A stretch of 33,720 nt of DNA from Terfezia claveryi (GCA_015179025.1 WHUX01000388.1:1-33720), one strand, 5' to 3'; numbered from the stretch's first letter, positions 8,979 to 20,288 are shown. Translations and numbers: made by a program. The notes: generated by a model not told the origin, from the sequence alone.

Positions 8979-9737
8979 ATGGATGACGAGCAGCCAACTA
9001 AGAAGAGGAAGTTTCCATGGCAGAAGGCGTATTCAAAGATATCCCGACAAGAGATAGAGGAGAGGATAGGCATGACGATGAGAAGACTCGCTTCCACAGC
9101 GATTACAGTCGAGGAAATGCTGGTACAAGCGGGATATAACGTCAACGAAGAACATAAAGATACGAAAGAAGAAGTATACAAGGAAATCTGCCGGTACCTT
9201 AGGATCGAAGGGCATTATTGGATTTCCAGTACGGAGGCGAATATCAACGATTTAGTTTATGCTATCGTCAGTCCGGTCATCGATGATTTCATATCCAGAA
9301 CTGGTCGAGATACAGTCCAGTTATACAGGGAAAGACAACTTGTCTCTGTTGATTCCAAGACGGGAGGATATGAAGAGTTTGTCGTCCTTGATAGGATCTC
9401 GGTCACCGAAGCAGAATATATCCTAATTATCGAAGCGAAAACGGTGTCACTTGGGGCAGCGATGGGTCAATGTCTTTTAGCGCTCAAAGATATGGGTGAT
9501 AGCATCCACGGAGGTATTGTGTATGGGTTTGTTACTACTGGAGGTAGTTGGAGGATGTTGAGTTACGATGGTCGGACGTTCAAAGTGACAGATAAAATTG
9601 AGGTGGTGTTTGATATAATGGCGAGAAATGATCAGACTAAGGAGAAATGGATGAAAGAGTTTTCAGTTTTGGTGGATTGCGTATATGCAGCGTTGAGTAG
9701 TGTGGGCAAAGCGAAGAAGGATGAGGTTTCAGGGTAG
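8979..9737 (+). CDS. PD-(D/E)XK-like nuclease-fold candidate, copy C (intact)
   Basis: 252 aa, no introns inside the frame, starting MDDEQPTKKRK. Seen: basic KKRK at residues 8-11 (likely nuclear signal); a helical N-terminal region; DLVYAIVSPVIDDFISRTGR (91-110); strand EEFVVLD (132-138); strand ILIIEAK (148-154); helix GAAMGQCLLALK (159-170); then VYGFVTTGGSWRMLSYDG and KEKWMKEFSVLVD. The order D138 ... E152-x-K154 ... Q164 fits the core of the PD-(D/E)XK (restriction endonuclease-like) fold, and these positions are kept in broken copies B and D. I infer the fold; no nuclease activity is shown. Such domains occur in fungal Crinkler-type effectors and transposon-derived proteins, but no Crinkler header is visible here. 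It follows a Tc1 insertion that may have displaced its promoter. Confidence 0.7.
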   Translation: MDDEQPTKKRKFPWQKAYSKISRQEIEERIGMTMRRLASTAITVEEMLVQAGYNVNEEHKDTKEEVYKEICRYLRIEGHYWISSTEANINDLVYAIVSPVIDDFISRTGRDTVQLYRERQLVSVDSKTGGYEEFVVLDRISVTEAEYILIIEAKTVSLGAAMGQCLLALKDMGDSIHGGIVYGFVTTGGSWRMLSYDGRTFKVTDKIEVVFDIMARNDQTKEKWMKEFSVLVDCVYAALSSVGKAKKDEVSG

Positions 9738-9945
9738 GTGTAATATCGGAGGTATACGTATGTGGTTTTCGTTTAACGTTTGTTTAATTTTTTTGTGTAA
9801 ATAATAGGGATTGCTTATTGATTGTCAATGTTATGTTATGTTTTGGGAAGTTTTTTATTTGTTAATGGATTGTTCGTGATAGTTCTTGTTTCGGTTGTAA
9901 TTTATTTTGTAGCGGTAGTGAATTCCTCGAGATTTATTTATTGTA
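9738..9945 (+). other. C-poor 3' flank of copy C
   Basis: About 13 C in about 200 bases, most in CpG. It shares TAAATAATAGGGATTG, GTTCTTGTTTCGGTTG and AGCGGTAGTGAATTCCTCG with the 3' flank of copy B (6880-6965), so this is part of the repeat unit. Confidence 0.7.
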
Positions 9946-10135
9946 GTGCCGGGGGTGTCGGGGGGCTTGCCCCCTGACATAGTGTCGAAGAAAAGTGTAC
10001 TTCGTGAATTATGTAGTAGCGACCGTGTTAGGGCTGCTTTAATTACGGGAGGTACATCATTTAGTGAGGAAGTAACTATGGGTGACGAGGTACACTTAGT
10101 CGTCGTGCGAGCCTGGGGAATAGAGGCGGCGATCG
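9946..10135 (+). repeat. Repeat module C (truncated)
   Basis: GCCGGGGGTGTCGGGGGGC, GCCCCCTGACATAG, TAGCGACCGTGTTAGGGCTG, TACATCATTTAGTGAGG, GTCGTGCGAGCCTGGGGAA and AGAGGCGGCGATCGG. The match to modules A and B stops in the hairpin, so the tandem array ends here. Confidence 0.8.
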
Positions 10136-10140
10136 GACCC

Positions 10141-10252
10141 TAAAATTCCCTACCAAAACGGTACCTCACACAAAATAATAAATCTCTAACGAGAAACAAA
10201 TATAAAATATAAATCTCAACTTCCAATACAAATATTAAATCTAAACAAATGG
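10141..10252 (-). other. G-poor block at the right edge of the island
   Basis: Only about four G in 112 bases, two directly after C. This is the mirror image of the C-poor block at 4351-5417 and suggests similar sequence lying in the opposite orientation. I could not align the two convincingly. Confidence 0.5.
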
Positions 10253-11315
10253 ACGCGAACAGACTGCGAGACCAGGATGAATTTTAGATCGTGCTGAGCA
10301 ATGCTGACTTGGATAGTTCCAGCGGAGGGCTCCAGTCTATCATGCTTGGGTGGGTCAGTCCTCTCTGGGCTGGCTGGCTATGGCTGGTCTGCCAGAAAAC
10401 TTACCTCCTCTCCTCAACACCTTTTCCCCACCATTCGATACGGATTGTTCACACTTACTTCTCAAATTCTCACGGGAAACACAACAACAGCAGCAGCCGG
10501 TACAGCCAGCCATTCTTCCTCAAGCACCTGTACCACTAGGCGTTCTGCTCTCTGAGTACAGGCTGGGATACAGTAGGGAGGAGGACACTGAAGTAAGAAC
10601 CACTCTCTACGTTATGCCTTCTACACTGTCGTAATTGACCTTTTCCTAGGTTCTGTTTAGTCTCGATCGTATCATACCCTGGTCATCACACTTCACAGCG
10701 ATCTTCGTTTCACGATTAGCTATCGTCTGTCACCTTCCTTTGTCTGGAGAGCAGCATCCAGTGAAACCAAGGTTTGGGCACACAGGCAGCAAGGTCTCCC
10801 TCACACCCACCAAGACCGCAGCACGCCCCTCCTTCCATTTATTTCACACTGCCTAACGGCTTCTTCCACCCCTCCCAAATCGAGAGCACCTTCTTAAACA
10901 CCCTAGCAACCCTAACGTACGTTCGCCCTTTAGTCTTCCCCTCTCGGTAGATAACTTACCCTCTTTTCCATACGGGAATCTGCATTCTTCAGAGTCACAG
11001 TCAAACTCGTTTGCTTTTACAATTCAATTCCAATCAGTAGCTCATCTGCCCTTTTTCTGCCATTGGATGGTACGCGTTTCTCTTTTTTTTCCCCATGTCT
11101 TTCGTCATTCCTTGGAATATACAGCTGCAAGCTTGGGGTGTTGCCGTTCCGCTTTACCCCACTAACGTCACCTTGACTGACTTGGAAATATATGCCACAG
11201 CTCCTTCAAACTTCGCCTCCTGAATTACTATATTGCGGTTAAGGGCAAAATAAAGTGAATACCTTTCAATTAAGGACACGTGATATACAGCGCGTTTTAC
11301 ACTTGCGCCAGATTC
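10253..11315 (+). promoter_or_regulatory. Upstream region and probable long leader of the forkhead gene
   Basis: No gene recognised. Pyrimidine-rich stretches (10660-11100, with a run of T near 11081) are typical of fungal promoters and leaders. Several short open stretches around 10291-10634 show no family resemblance. An acceptor-like TATACAG at 11284-11290 hints at a leader intron. Confidence 0.4.
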
Positions 11316-13358
11316 ATGGCATCAGCGCGTCCAACTTCATTTACCCGTCACCACAAGAACACCGGAGTTCTTAGGGACGTATTACCTTCACCAGCTTTGG
11401 GAGTATCCCAGGTATTGGAATTCGGTTCAAAGAAATTGGTGTTTCCCCAACCGTCCTCCGGGACATCGCCATCACCGTTAAAGCAAAAGGCTGCGGAACG
11501 GAAGGAGAAACCCCACCAACCTTTCACGAATGTCTTTGGAAACGCCGCTTCGCGCAGAATAGTTAAGCCTCCGCCAACGAAACTGGCACCACCCTTAACC
11601 AAGTCTAGCTCAACTGATTCACTAATGAAGCGACCGCCTATTACAATCTTTGACACGGCACTTCCTAACGTACTCAAGCGCACTTCACAGCCTGCGCTTT
11701 TCACATCGTTTCCTGCAACGAAATCCAATATAGGCAAAGAGAATATTGCCCCAGAGGGTTATACCAAGGATGGTTCTGGGTCAGTGCATGGGCACAGTAG
11801 GAACAGCAGTATGACAAAAGTCATGTCTCAGAAATATAAGGAGGTGTTACAGGAATCTTGTGGTCAAGCGAAAAAGGGAAAAGGGAAGACCATGCAATTA
11901 TCACACCGTTCAATAACAGTCCCAGAACCTGAGGAGATGCCCACTGTCGATGATAACGGCAATAAACCACCATACAGCTATGCAACACTCATTGGCATGG
12001 CCATTCTACGTGCTCCTGGAAGGCGACTTACTCTTGCGCAAATCTATAAATGGATTTCGGAAACGTTTGCATATTACCGAACTTCTGACTCAGGATGGCA
12101 AAATAGCATCAGGCATAATCTGAGTTTGAATAAGGCCTTTGTCAAGCAAGAAAGACCAAAGGATGACCCAGGTAAGGGAAACTATTGGACAGTGGAAGCA
12201 GGGGAGGAGTATCAATTTTTGAAGCAAAAGGGTGGAAGGAAATTGGCCTCAGGAAAGTTGAAAAAAGTCTCAAAGAGGGTTGGAAGTTCTAGAGTGGGCA
12301 TACCCAAGGTGGAATTATTTGAGGCCCAGGCCGAACTTCCTGATCACTTAGAGCTTCCACAGCCTGCGGAGAGCATTGATGGGAACGGACCAGAGGGTAT
12401 ATTGCAGCGGAGGGTTCTGACGAACGATTCCCTCATATCTTCAGACGCTACAGAGCTTGCAAGCCCCGAACCAAAGAGGACCCTTGACGACCCCTTTCGC
12501 CCAACATCGCCAATTCTTCAGCAGAAATCATCACCGCCTGCTGTTCTAACTATACATTCATCACCGCCTTTCTCCGAGGCATTGCGCGAGCCATCCACGT
12601 CAATGTTTCCTCCACTGTCTCGCAAACGCAAGCCCTCACAAATGAACGACAGTGGCTATTTCTCTTCTCTTGAATCGTCAGTCTTACGTTCTATCCGAGA
12701 AGATGAAAGGCATAAGATAAAGAGAGGCCGCGCAGAGGAGGACATTGCTCGTATTAGGCACTCTTCACACGAGACTCCCGCCGATAAATCGAATATAACA
12801 ACAAATCCATCCTTTCTCATGTCATCTCCGTTGCGTGGGCATACCACTCAGAAATCGCTCCCGCCACTGACTCCTGCAACAACTCTTCGGCCACAGCGCC
12901 CACCAATGTCTGCGAGCCCGAACACCAATCTTCGCAGGCACAGGGATAGAATTAAGCAGCTTGTGGGATCTCCTCAACGAGATATTGAGGTATTGGAGGA
13001 GGATATCTGGGGCACAGCCTTCGTTACTGGGCTCAATGACAGCCCATGCAGTAGCCGAACAGACGACAATGGCTTCACTGACACGTTGCTTAGTAAGGGA
13101 TATTTTGGCTCCCCAGAAAAGTGTATTGCACGGAAGGATCTTCGTCGAACGTTATTTGACCAGCTTAGCCCAGAGAAGGTTATGAAAGCCACAACAAAAA
13201 CTCCACAGCCGGAAATTTTTAATGTCGTCAGGAACGGGTTCCAGCTGCTCCGCGATATTCAAGAAAAGAAAATACTTCGCCAATCAAGAGGCGAGCCACT
13301 TAGCTTCTTATTTTTCGACTACGAAACCAGCAAATATATCAACGATTCATGTCCTTGA
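11316..13358 (+). CDS. Forkhead transcription factor of the Sep1/Hcm1 type
   Basis: 680 aa, single open frame. I start at ATG 11316 (MASARPTSF); the upstream extension to 11280 begins with GTG. The forkhead winged-helix domain spans about residues 217-305: [14 protein letters not shown], then [14 protein letters not shown], then [18 protein letters not shown], then GKGNYWTV. The wording is closer to Sep1/Hcm1 than to Fkh1/2, and no FHA domain is present. Family members drive periodic transcription of S- to M-phase and septation genes. A KEN sequence at 141-143 ([10 protein letters not shown]) could be an APC/C degron, and many S/T-P sites (ASPEPKR, RPTSPIL) suggest CDK control. The rest is low-complexity and probably disordered. 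Unlike its neighbours the frame is unbroken over 2 kb. The very C-terminus may hide an unspliced intron. Confidence 0.93.
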   Translation: MASARPTSFTRHHKNTGVLRDVLPSPALGVSQVLEFGSKKLVFPQPSSGTSPSPLKQKAAERKEKPHQPFTNVFGNAASRRIVKPPPTKLAPPLTKSSSTDSLMKRPPITIFDTALPNVLKRTSQPALFTSFPATKSNIGKENIAPEGYTKDGSGSVHGHSRNSSMTKVMSQKYKEVLQESCGQAKKGKGKTMQLSHRSITVPEPEEMPTVDDNGNKPPYSYATLIGMAILRAPGRRLTLAQIYKWISETFAYYRTSDSGWQNSIRHNLSLNKAFVKQERPKDDPGKGNYWTVEAGEEYQFLKQKGGRKLASGKLKKVSKRVGSSRVGIPKVELFEAQAELPDHLELPQPAESIDGNGPEGILQRRVLTNDSLISSDATELASPEPKRTLDDPFRPTSPILQQKSSPPAVLTIHSSPPFSEALREPSTSMFPPLSRKRKPSQMNDSGYFSSLESSVLRSIREDERHKIKRGRAEEDIARIRHSSHETPADKSNITTNPSFLMSSPLRGHTTQKSLPPLTPATTLRPQRPPMSASPNTNLRRHRDRIKQLVGSPQRDIEVLEEDIWGTAFVTGLNDSPCSSRTDDNGFTDTLLSKGYFGSPEKCIARKDLRRTLFDQLSPEKVMKATTKTPQPEIFNVVRNGFQLLRDIQEKKILRQSRGEPLSFLFFDYETSKYINDSCP

Positions 13359-14704
13359 CGCCACTCCACTTTGCAGGTATGATACGAAATATGTAGTGTT
13401 TGTGTTTTTCACTTGATCAGCAGTATAATGACCGGGCACGAGGGTAATGATAATGGGATACATGGTGCTGTTAAATTGTCCCGGTGGAAATCCAATGGGT
13501 TATTGTTGAGGGAGTGTTCTCTGGGAGTTTTTTGAGCGTTCGAAAGGAGTCAAGTTCGGTTTCCCGTCTTCCGCGATATCTCTTTTTGCTTTATAGTGCT
13601 TGATACTTACATTTTCTTTTATGGGCTGGCATCTGTTTTCGGTTTCGGTTTTGCTCATGTTGGGAAAAGGGCTGGATAAAAGGTAAGGGCTGGAGTGTAA
13701 TGTTTTCCTTGTTTTAATGCTTGCTACGTATCGTTTCTTCTGGGCTGTTTCTTTGGGATATCTTGAGTTATACTCGCATTCTGTACTTGGCAAAAAGGTG
13801 CTTAATCTTCCTTCATATGCCGCTTTTTTTTTTTTTTTGGCTACTTTCATTCTGATGGATTTCGTGCTCTGTGGGCAGTTGGCTCTATTTGGTACCCCGG
13901 TGTTGAGTTGGCGTTCTCAATATCCCTATATAGTACTGTCATCACATTCTACCAACATTCCTTGTGTGTTTAATTCCTAATATCTGGCGGTTTGCTTTTG
14001 GACATTTCTTCTGCTTTGAGTTCCAGTTTTTGCTCCTTTTTTGCTCCTTTTTTGCTTCTGCTTTGGATAAGAGGAGGATTTGGCTGTGGTGGAGACATTT
14101 GGCAGGGTTGGGCCTGCTGGTTAAGGCTAGGTAGGGATTTGGGGGTGTATTTGCAGCAGCTGAATGTAGCATGTAGGAATGCAGTGAAATACTTGCTCTA
14201 ATTCACACTGCTGACAGTGGTCACGTGGCTGGTGACCAGGATGCATATTGGTCTCGACTCATACGGAGTACATACCTATCTTACATCGAGCAGCTGCCAG
14301 TGCTAGCTAGTTGAGTGATTCAACTTTCACTACCCTTACTGGATTACTAGGGATAAAATAATAATCCGTTCTAATGACACTTCCCAATTCCACTCCGAGC
14401 TAATCAAGTCAAATAAATATGGAGAAAGCTTTTGGTATGCCCACCAGATCTGGAAAAAGCAACTAATGAAAGTTCAATGACAAGTGACAAGCATCCCACA
14501 GTGTCATTCTACATGACCATATGCAAAATTAGGGTATGGCTTGAAGTGGCGGAGGGAAGTTGGGCTGAAGGATCAATCGATTCAACGTGTTGTTTATAGA
14601 AGAAAGTTCTTTCTTATTCGGACCAATGTTTCCCGCTCTCCATTTACCACTCCCTTCCCACATTCCGCCTTCTGAGATATTATCTTCCCGCCCCAAGGCA
14701 CCAC
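13359..14704. other. Convergent intergenic region
   Basis: Lies between the 3' ends of the forkhead and BUD31 genes. It holds T-rich runs (13826-13840), a short direct repeat of TTTTTTGCTCC near 14030-14055, and ATACGGAGTACATAC near 14262. Open stretches here look random. No RNA gene recognised. Confidence 0.5.
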
Positions 14705-15496
14705 TTACCATGAGGCCTTAGAATAATATTGGAAGATATCCAAACCGACTAGGCGACGGTTCCAGGAGAATGGTTTAGTCCCAGATGCGCAGCCCCTGTG
14801 AGAAAATGGCACGTTAGTTTTTTCCCACATGAATATGAATCCACCCCCGAAACCCCGGCCCCGAAACCCGGCCCGAACCCCCCTAATCCGATTACCCCAG
14901 CGTAGCATCCAAGTGGAAATAAATAAAATGGTAAACCCACCTACAGCCACAACTTATACACTCGACCGCCTGCTCCTTACTTAGCCTCGCCTTCGGCACG
15001 CGACATATACACGTCGCATTGAAGTTATTCTCCTTCGCCTGGATACACCTTAAGCAACACAATTTCTCATACCCTGTTTCTTCCATTTCGCGATCAAATT
15101 TGCATCTGCGTAGCCGTTCTTGAGGAGCCAGTCGTAGAGTGCTTTCGAGATGGCTTCTTTGCTATAGTAGAGGTCGTAAATGTACCGCGAGCGTTGGTGG
15201 CTTATTCGGAAGATTTCCCAGACGGATTCGTTTTTTCGTTTTCCTTCGTGGGGAGCGTTTTCGGCTTTGGAAGTGGGGGGGGAGTATTAGCTAGAGGCTT
15301 CTTACTGATTAATTCATCCAGCAATGGATATGCCGAACTCAGCAAGCTGAACCATGACACAACATCTTCTGTGACCCGGGGCATGGGGAAAGTTACCATC
15401 CTTCATCTTGTTCGTAAACTCCAACAGGGTATCCTCGATCTCTTCAAATCCTTCTGGCGGTGGCTTCCGATTACGGCTAGTTCTGATGGGCGGCAT
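14705..15496 (-). CDS. BUD31: Pre-mRNA splicing factor BUD31 (G10 family)
   Basis: Spliceosome (NineTeen-related complex) component in the nucleus. Exons on the minus strand: 15496-15397, 15264-14941, 14796-14705. Exon 1 reads [20 protein letters not shown] through [10 protein letters not shown]. Exon 2 gives [60 protein letters not shown] and the zinc-binding region [28 protein letters not shown]. Exon 3 opens GCASG. A missing base near 15070 breaks the frame in KKQGYEK. A second missing G near 14780 would convert the odd C-terminal tail ([10 protein letters not shown]...) into GCASGD-stop, matching the family end, so the true stop probably lies near 14777. Both breaks are in G runs and are probably sequence errors. 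Confidence 0.93.
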
Positions 15497-15808
15497 AGTT
15501 CAATCTTAATGCAGAGAGCAATGTGGTTTAATAGCGATGTGCTGTTGGGTATTTTCTACGTAATAGTGTGCTTGGAGGAATTGTGTTGAACGTTGGAGGC
15601 GAGTAGTCTGGTTGCAGGAGGCGAGAGCTACAGAGCGGACGAGGCAGGACAAGATCTTGGCAAAAGTTGAAATGATGAATAACTAAATTCCTGAACCTCT
15701 TTTATACAGTGTCATGACTTGAAATTTCCGTAAAAACAAAAAAAGAAATAAAAAAAGACGCCCGCAACACCAGAGGTAAAAGCAGACTTTTATGATAATT
15801 TGACGGGT

Positions 15809-16597
15809 TTATCGTTGCCTCATGGTATCCTCTCTCATTCTCTGCACGAGTCTATCGAGGCCCTCCATATCCTCATGATGATAGGTTTCTATGCCTTTAA
15901 TATTCTCTGGGAGAAGATTCAGGGCTTCTCGAAGTGCAGGTTCGTAATTCCTGATGGCACTGCTGATGTTGTATACAGACTTGTAACGGACTTTCTCAGA
16001 AGGATCGTTGAGATAGTTATGAATAGCCTTGGGAATCCCTCCGACCTCGTGGAACTTCTGCTGGGTCTTGAGGTTATTCTGTATTGTGAAGCGGTTAGTG
16101 GAAGGTCACCCGAGCTAGCATGGGCGCTCACTTGAACAGCCGTACCACACACCCATGCCGTCATGAACCGTAAATCTGGCTCCGGCGAGTCGAAGTTGGA
16201 TATCAAGGGCTCCCATAATTTTAAGTTTTCGAGATTGTTCTATCCGAGACATCTCAGTACACGTTAAGGAGCGTGATGAAGGTGGGAGGCCAGTAGGGCA
16301 ACCATACCGCATTATCCAGCCCCTCACAGAGCATCTCCAAGTTGTCAAATGCAATCAACTTATCTTCGACTGACACACTAGGGTTATTGATGGCTGCCAT
16401 AGCCTCCTTCATGAGGGTTGCATCATCTACGGCACCGAATAGCTGTGCCAGCGCCTCCGTGTTCTGTCATGACTCAATATAAGCTCCTGGACAAGTTCAC
16501 GATGATATCTCCTGGGAGACCAACTTACAAGCTTGGTCTGCGCACCCTCAGCACCAGGGACTGAGTTCTCAATGCCCCATTTCAATATTGATTCCAT
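15809..16597 (-). CDS. FES1: Hsp70 nucleotide exchange factor Fes1
   Basis: 200 aa from four exons: 16597-16529, 16463-16308, 16239-16132, 16078-15809, all GT-AG and all in frame. Starts MESILKWGIENS, the typical Fes1 N-terminus, then ALAQLFGAVDDATLMKEAM, KLIAFDNLEMLCEGLDNANN, DLRFMTAWVCGTAVQNNLK and VRYKSVYNISSAIRNYEPAL: armadillo-like helices that clasp the Hsp70 ATPase domain and release ADP in the cytosol. Ends DTMRQR. Length is usual for filamentous fungi and shorter than the yeast protein. No frame problems, in contrast to most neighbours. Transcribed away from actin, with a 1.4-kb shared upstream region. Confidence 0.95.
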
Positions 16598-17993
16598 ATT
16601 TAGCGAGTTCGGGCAAGAGGGACAAAATTGGTTCTGGTAAGGTGGTCCGCTTCTTGTACAATGCTGTCTGATGGTGAAGGGATTATCGAGCTTTTATACG
16701 ACTGTTATGCTTCGGAAAGATATTTCTAGTATAGTCTGGTACGATGGAAGCTACTGGAATGATAACGCAACTAAAGTCGGCCACTGTGCTGATATACCAT
16801 ACCCATGTGGATGAAGTACTTTACCAGCAACCGAAACGCATCATCTCACATGTGCGCTGCCCCATGGTGGTGGTAGTGGAAATTCTACAGCGGAAATGTT
16901 CTACGTAAATAATAATTAAATTTCATTGGGGATTGGGATCTCGAATGTGGGGCATTATTCGTGAGGGGTCTCGGCACATACAGGTACATACTTAGTACAT
17001 AACTCCGTATGTTTATGTTTAATGCTGGCAGCTGCCAAGCCAGACTGAAACTTTGCTTTTTCTGTACAATAATAGGTACAGTACTGTCATACACCCCCAC
17101 TTTAATGGCATGTCGAGCTTTGAGCCTGTGGCAAATCCACTTCAATTGCAAGAACAGCTCCTAAGTGTACAGAGATTGTTGAGGCAGCCCAGTTCTTAGT
17201 TCGGCCTCTAGATAACTTAGACTCCCAGGGGCACGCAATCGGATTGACAGGCCCGTCGTGAAACTTAAAGTTATGACTGATGAATACGCGTACGCTGGGA
17301 GTCACTGGCGTTTCCCTGGGATATTGTTTGTCTCGACCGGCAAAATTAGTACAACTCGGACGACTCCACAGGGTCGGGCCGGAGTCATGACGGAGGCCAG
17401 GCGTTACATATGATTCTGGCTGAGGAAGAGAACCCGCTGGTTGATACTTCCAACGCTGACTATAGGGGGTGCATATAAAGGAGGGGTCCCGTGTGAACAA
17501 TCTTCGACCACAACTACGGATACAACAACTACAACTCAACTACTATCACACCAATAAGTGCACAGCTGCAAGCTCGATCGTCCCTGAACTTGAAGGCCCA
17601 AACCGTGAGTAGCGAGACTATTCCGAGAACACACCCCATCGTGCATGCTCAAGTGCTTCTCTCTCGTACAAGTGTCAGTGCTAAACCCCACTAAGACGCC
17701 GCCAAGCACTAGACCCTTCCGACAGCCCACCCCTAACCCAGGAGGCCCGTTCTTTCCCACCCACGCAACTGAAGCCGCCGCTTCTCCTCCCCCTCAACTA
17801 CTTTAACCAACTCAGTCCAACGCCTCCTTATCAACTCTCTACAAATACCTTACTTTCCCCAGGACCAATCCTCTTGTTAAAGTAACTATCCCTTTCTGCA
17901 GCATCTCTCGACATTTCTATCTCTTGTAGCATTTCTATCTCTTTTAACGCTTTTATACGAATCCCTTAGTCCCTCTCTAGTAATCATACAGCC
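16598..17993. promoter_or_regulatory. Divergent upstream region of FES1 and actin
   Basis: No gene recognised; the longest open stretch (17102-17539, minus) has no family features. The actin side (17770-17990) is strongly pyrimidine-rich with a direct repeat of CATTTCTATCTCTT (two copies near 17912 and 17931), as is usual for highly expressed fungal genes. ACATAACTCCGTATG lies near 16997. Confidence 0.5.
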
Positions 17994-19637
17994 ATGGAAG
18001 GTCAGTCAACTCGAATCAGCCCTTTTACTCAAGGCAGGCCGCTAGAACATTTTATTGACATGACCGTGAATACAGACGAAGTTGCTGCTGTACGTTAACC
18101 CTAGAATCTTAACCACCCCTCGCAACATGCGAAGCTTAAAGTGGGGTTGGACTGTGTTTGCTAACTCGGACCTGTTGATATACAGCTCGTTATTGACAAT
18201 GGTATGTTCCTCTATCTTTCCTTTAACCCCAAAGAACTTCAAACTGACTGCTCTGTAGTTCCGGTATGTGCAAGGCCGGTTTCGCCGGAGACGATGCTCC
18301 CCGTGCTGTCTTCCGTAAGTCACCTCATATCTTTCTGTCACCTGATGAAGCAAGGAGTCTGCATTGAAACAAGATGACATTCTAACACTTTCCTCTAGCA
18401 TCTATTGTCGGAAGCCTCGCCACCATGGGTAAATTCTCCCCCTCCCTCTTCCAGCTCAATTTCCCTATAGTGGGGAAGTCGGTCTTGCCAAGACCAGCAT
18501 CAGCTTTCAGGTTATTCTAACGCAATATTCTAGTATTATATTGGTATGGCCAGAAGGACTCCTATGTTGGAGATGAGGCACAATCCAAGCGTGGTATCTT
18601 GACTTTGAGGTACCCAATTGAGCACGGTGTTGTGACCAACTGGGATGAGATGGAAAAGATTTGGCATCACACTTTCTACAACGAATTGCGAGTGGCGCTG
18701 AGGAGCACCCCGTTCTCTTGACTGAGGCTCCAATCAACCCCAAGTCCAACCGTGAGAAGATGACACAGATTGTGTTCGAAACCTTCAACGCCCCGCGTTT
18801 TACGTCTCTATCCAGGCCGTCCTTTCCCTATATGCCTCCGGTCGTACCACAGGTATCGTGCTCGACTCTGGTGACGGTGTCACTCACGTTGTCCCAATCT
18901 ACGAGGGATTCGCTCTCCCACACGCTATCTCCCGTGTCGACATGGCTGGTCGTGACCTTACCGACTACCTCATGAAGATTCTTGCTGAGCGAGGGTATGC
19001 CTTCAATACCACTGCCGAGCGTGAAATCGTCCGTGATATCAAAGAGAAGCTTTGCTACGTCGCTCTTGACTTTGAGCAAGAGATCCAGACTGCTGCTCAG
19101 TCCTCCAGCTTGGAGAAGTCCTATGAGCTTCCCGACGGTCAGGTCATCACCATTGGTAATGAGAGGTTCCGTGCTCCAGAGGCCCTCTTTGCCCCATCAG
19201 TTCTTGGTCTTGAGTCCGGTGGTATTCACGAGACTACCTTCAACTCCATCATGAAGTGTGATGTCGATGTCCGAAAGGATCTACGGAAATATTGTCATGT
19301 CTGGTGGTACCACAATGTACCCAGGTATTGCCGACCGTATGCAGAAGGAGATTACCGCTCTTGCCCCAAGCAGCATGAAGGTCAAGATTATTGCTCCACC
19401 AGAGCGTAAATACTCAGTCTGGATTGGTGGTTCCATCTTGGCATCTCTCTGTATGTTTCCCAGCCCCTGACATAAGAATGTATTCACTGACTTTAGATGC
19501 AGCTACTTTCCAACAGATGTGGATCTCCAAGCAAGAGTACGACGAGTCCGGACCAAGCATTGTCCACCGCAAGTATGTTTTGCAACCTTTCTTCTGCTTA
19601 AATGTTCACTTGCTAATGATGCTTCAGGTGCTTCTAA
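17994..19637 (+). CDS. ACT1: Actin
   Basis: Cytoskeletal actin, eight exons: 17994-18000, 18076-18089, 18186-18201, 18259-18314, 18399-18428, 18534-19450, 19503-19572, 19628-19637. Reads [132 protein letters not shown] and ends SIVHRKCF. The nucleotide-binding loops are intact. Single missing bases are needed near 18258, 18413, 18538, 18546, 18698, 18796 and 19282. Since almost every other residue is as in fungal actins, and fungi usually have one essential actin gene, I read these as sequence errors rather than a pseudogene. Many introns near the 5' end are typical of fungal actin. Confidence 0.97.
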
Positions 19638-20153
19638 ATATAACGATCAGTTGGAGTTTGCAAGCCTAATCAGTCGCATTTTAGTCATTCGCTTGCGGAT
19701 CATCCTGGGGAATTCTCTCTTGCTTCATACCTAACCCCGTCCTGCAAGGAGAGAAGTGGGGCGAGCAATGTTTGGATGAGGCTATCTTTTTATTGTTTCC
19801 GTGAGTTGGCTGATTTGATCGATGCTGGTGTTTGCTTGTTATCTCCGTTTTGTAACTTCATTGCTCGCGATGTTGAATAAAAGGAGAGGGTTTGTGTCTC
19901 GTTAGATAATTTAATATCTTGGGTTGGATTTGGCTTCAAATTATTCTTCCTGGTCTGCGCAAGTGAATGTCAATGGGGTATTTTAGTAAAGTAGTCTAGA
20001 TTTCACCTATACTACCACTAATAACACACCCATATGTGCATATACAGAGGAGGAGGCCACTCATTCCCAATGGGCCAACTATCCAATATCATATCATGGC
20101 TTGTCCCACCAGAACCTTCCCCGAGAACAAACGATGGAGGTTCTTTCACTTTG

Positions 20154-20287
20154 ATAATTTCGAAGATAAAAAGCCTGAAGGGGATCTACAGGCTGGAAGG
20201 GTGTGTACTCAAGTACAATATTATAATTTCGAAGATAAAAAGCCTGAAGGGGATCTACAGGCTGGAAGGGTGTGTACTCAAGTATAG
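20154..20287 (+). repeat. Two-copy 69-bp tandem repeat
   Basis: The unit starting ATAATTTCGAAGATAAAAAG and ending near GTGTACTCAAGTA is repeated almost exactly at 20154 and 20223. The period of 69 is a multiple of three, but no convincing gene spans it. Confidence 0.9.
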
Positions 20288-20288
20288 T

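Noticed and set aside
11280..11315. Longer forkhead start at 11280
   Set aside because: The codon there is GTG. ATG at 11316 is in frame and gives a sensible N-terminus.
11348..11737. 129-aa antisense frame inside the forkhead gene
   Set aside because: Shadow of the real coding strand; no independent features.
17102..17539. 145-aa open frame on the minus strand upstream of actin
   Set aside because: No motif, biased composition, and it lies in the shared promoter region. Judged chance.
17994..19637. Actin as a pseudogene because of seven frame breaks
   Set aside because: All breaks are single missing bases, the amino acids between them are nearly invariant, and unrelated neighbours show the same pattern. 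Sequence error is simpler.
20154..20287. CRISPR-like array
   Set aside because: Only two adjacent copies without spacers, in a eukaryotic genome.
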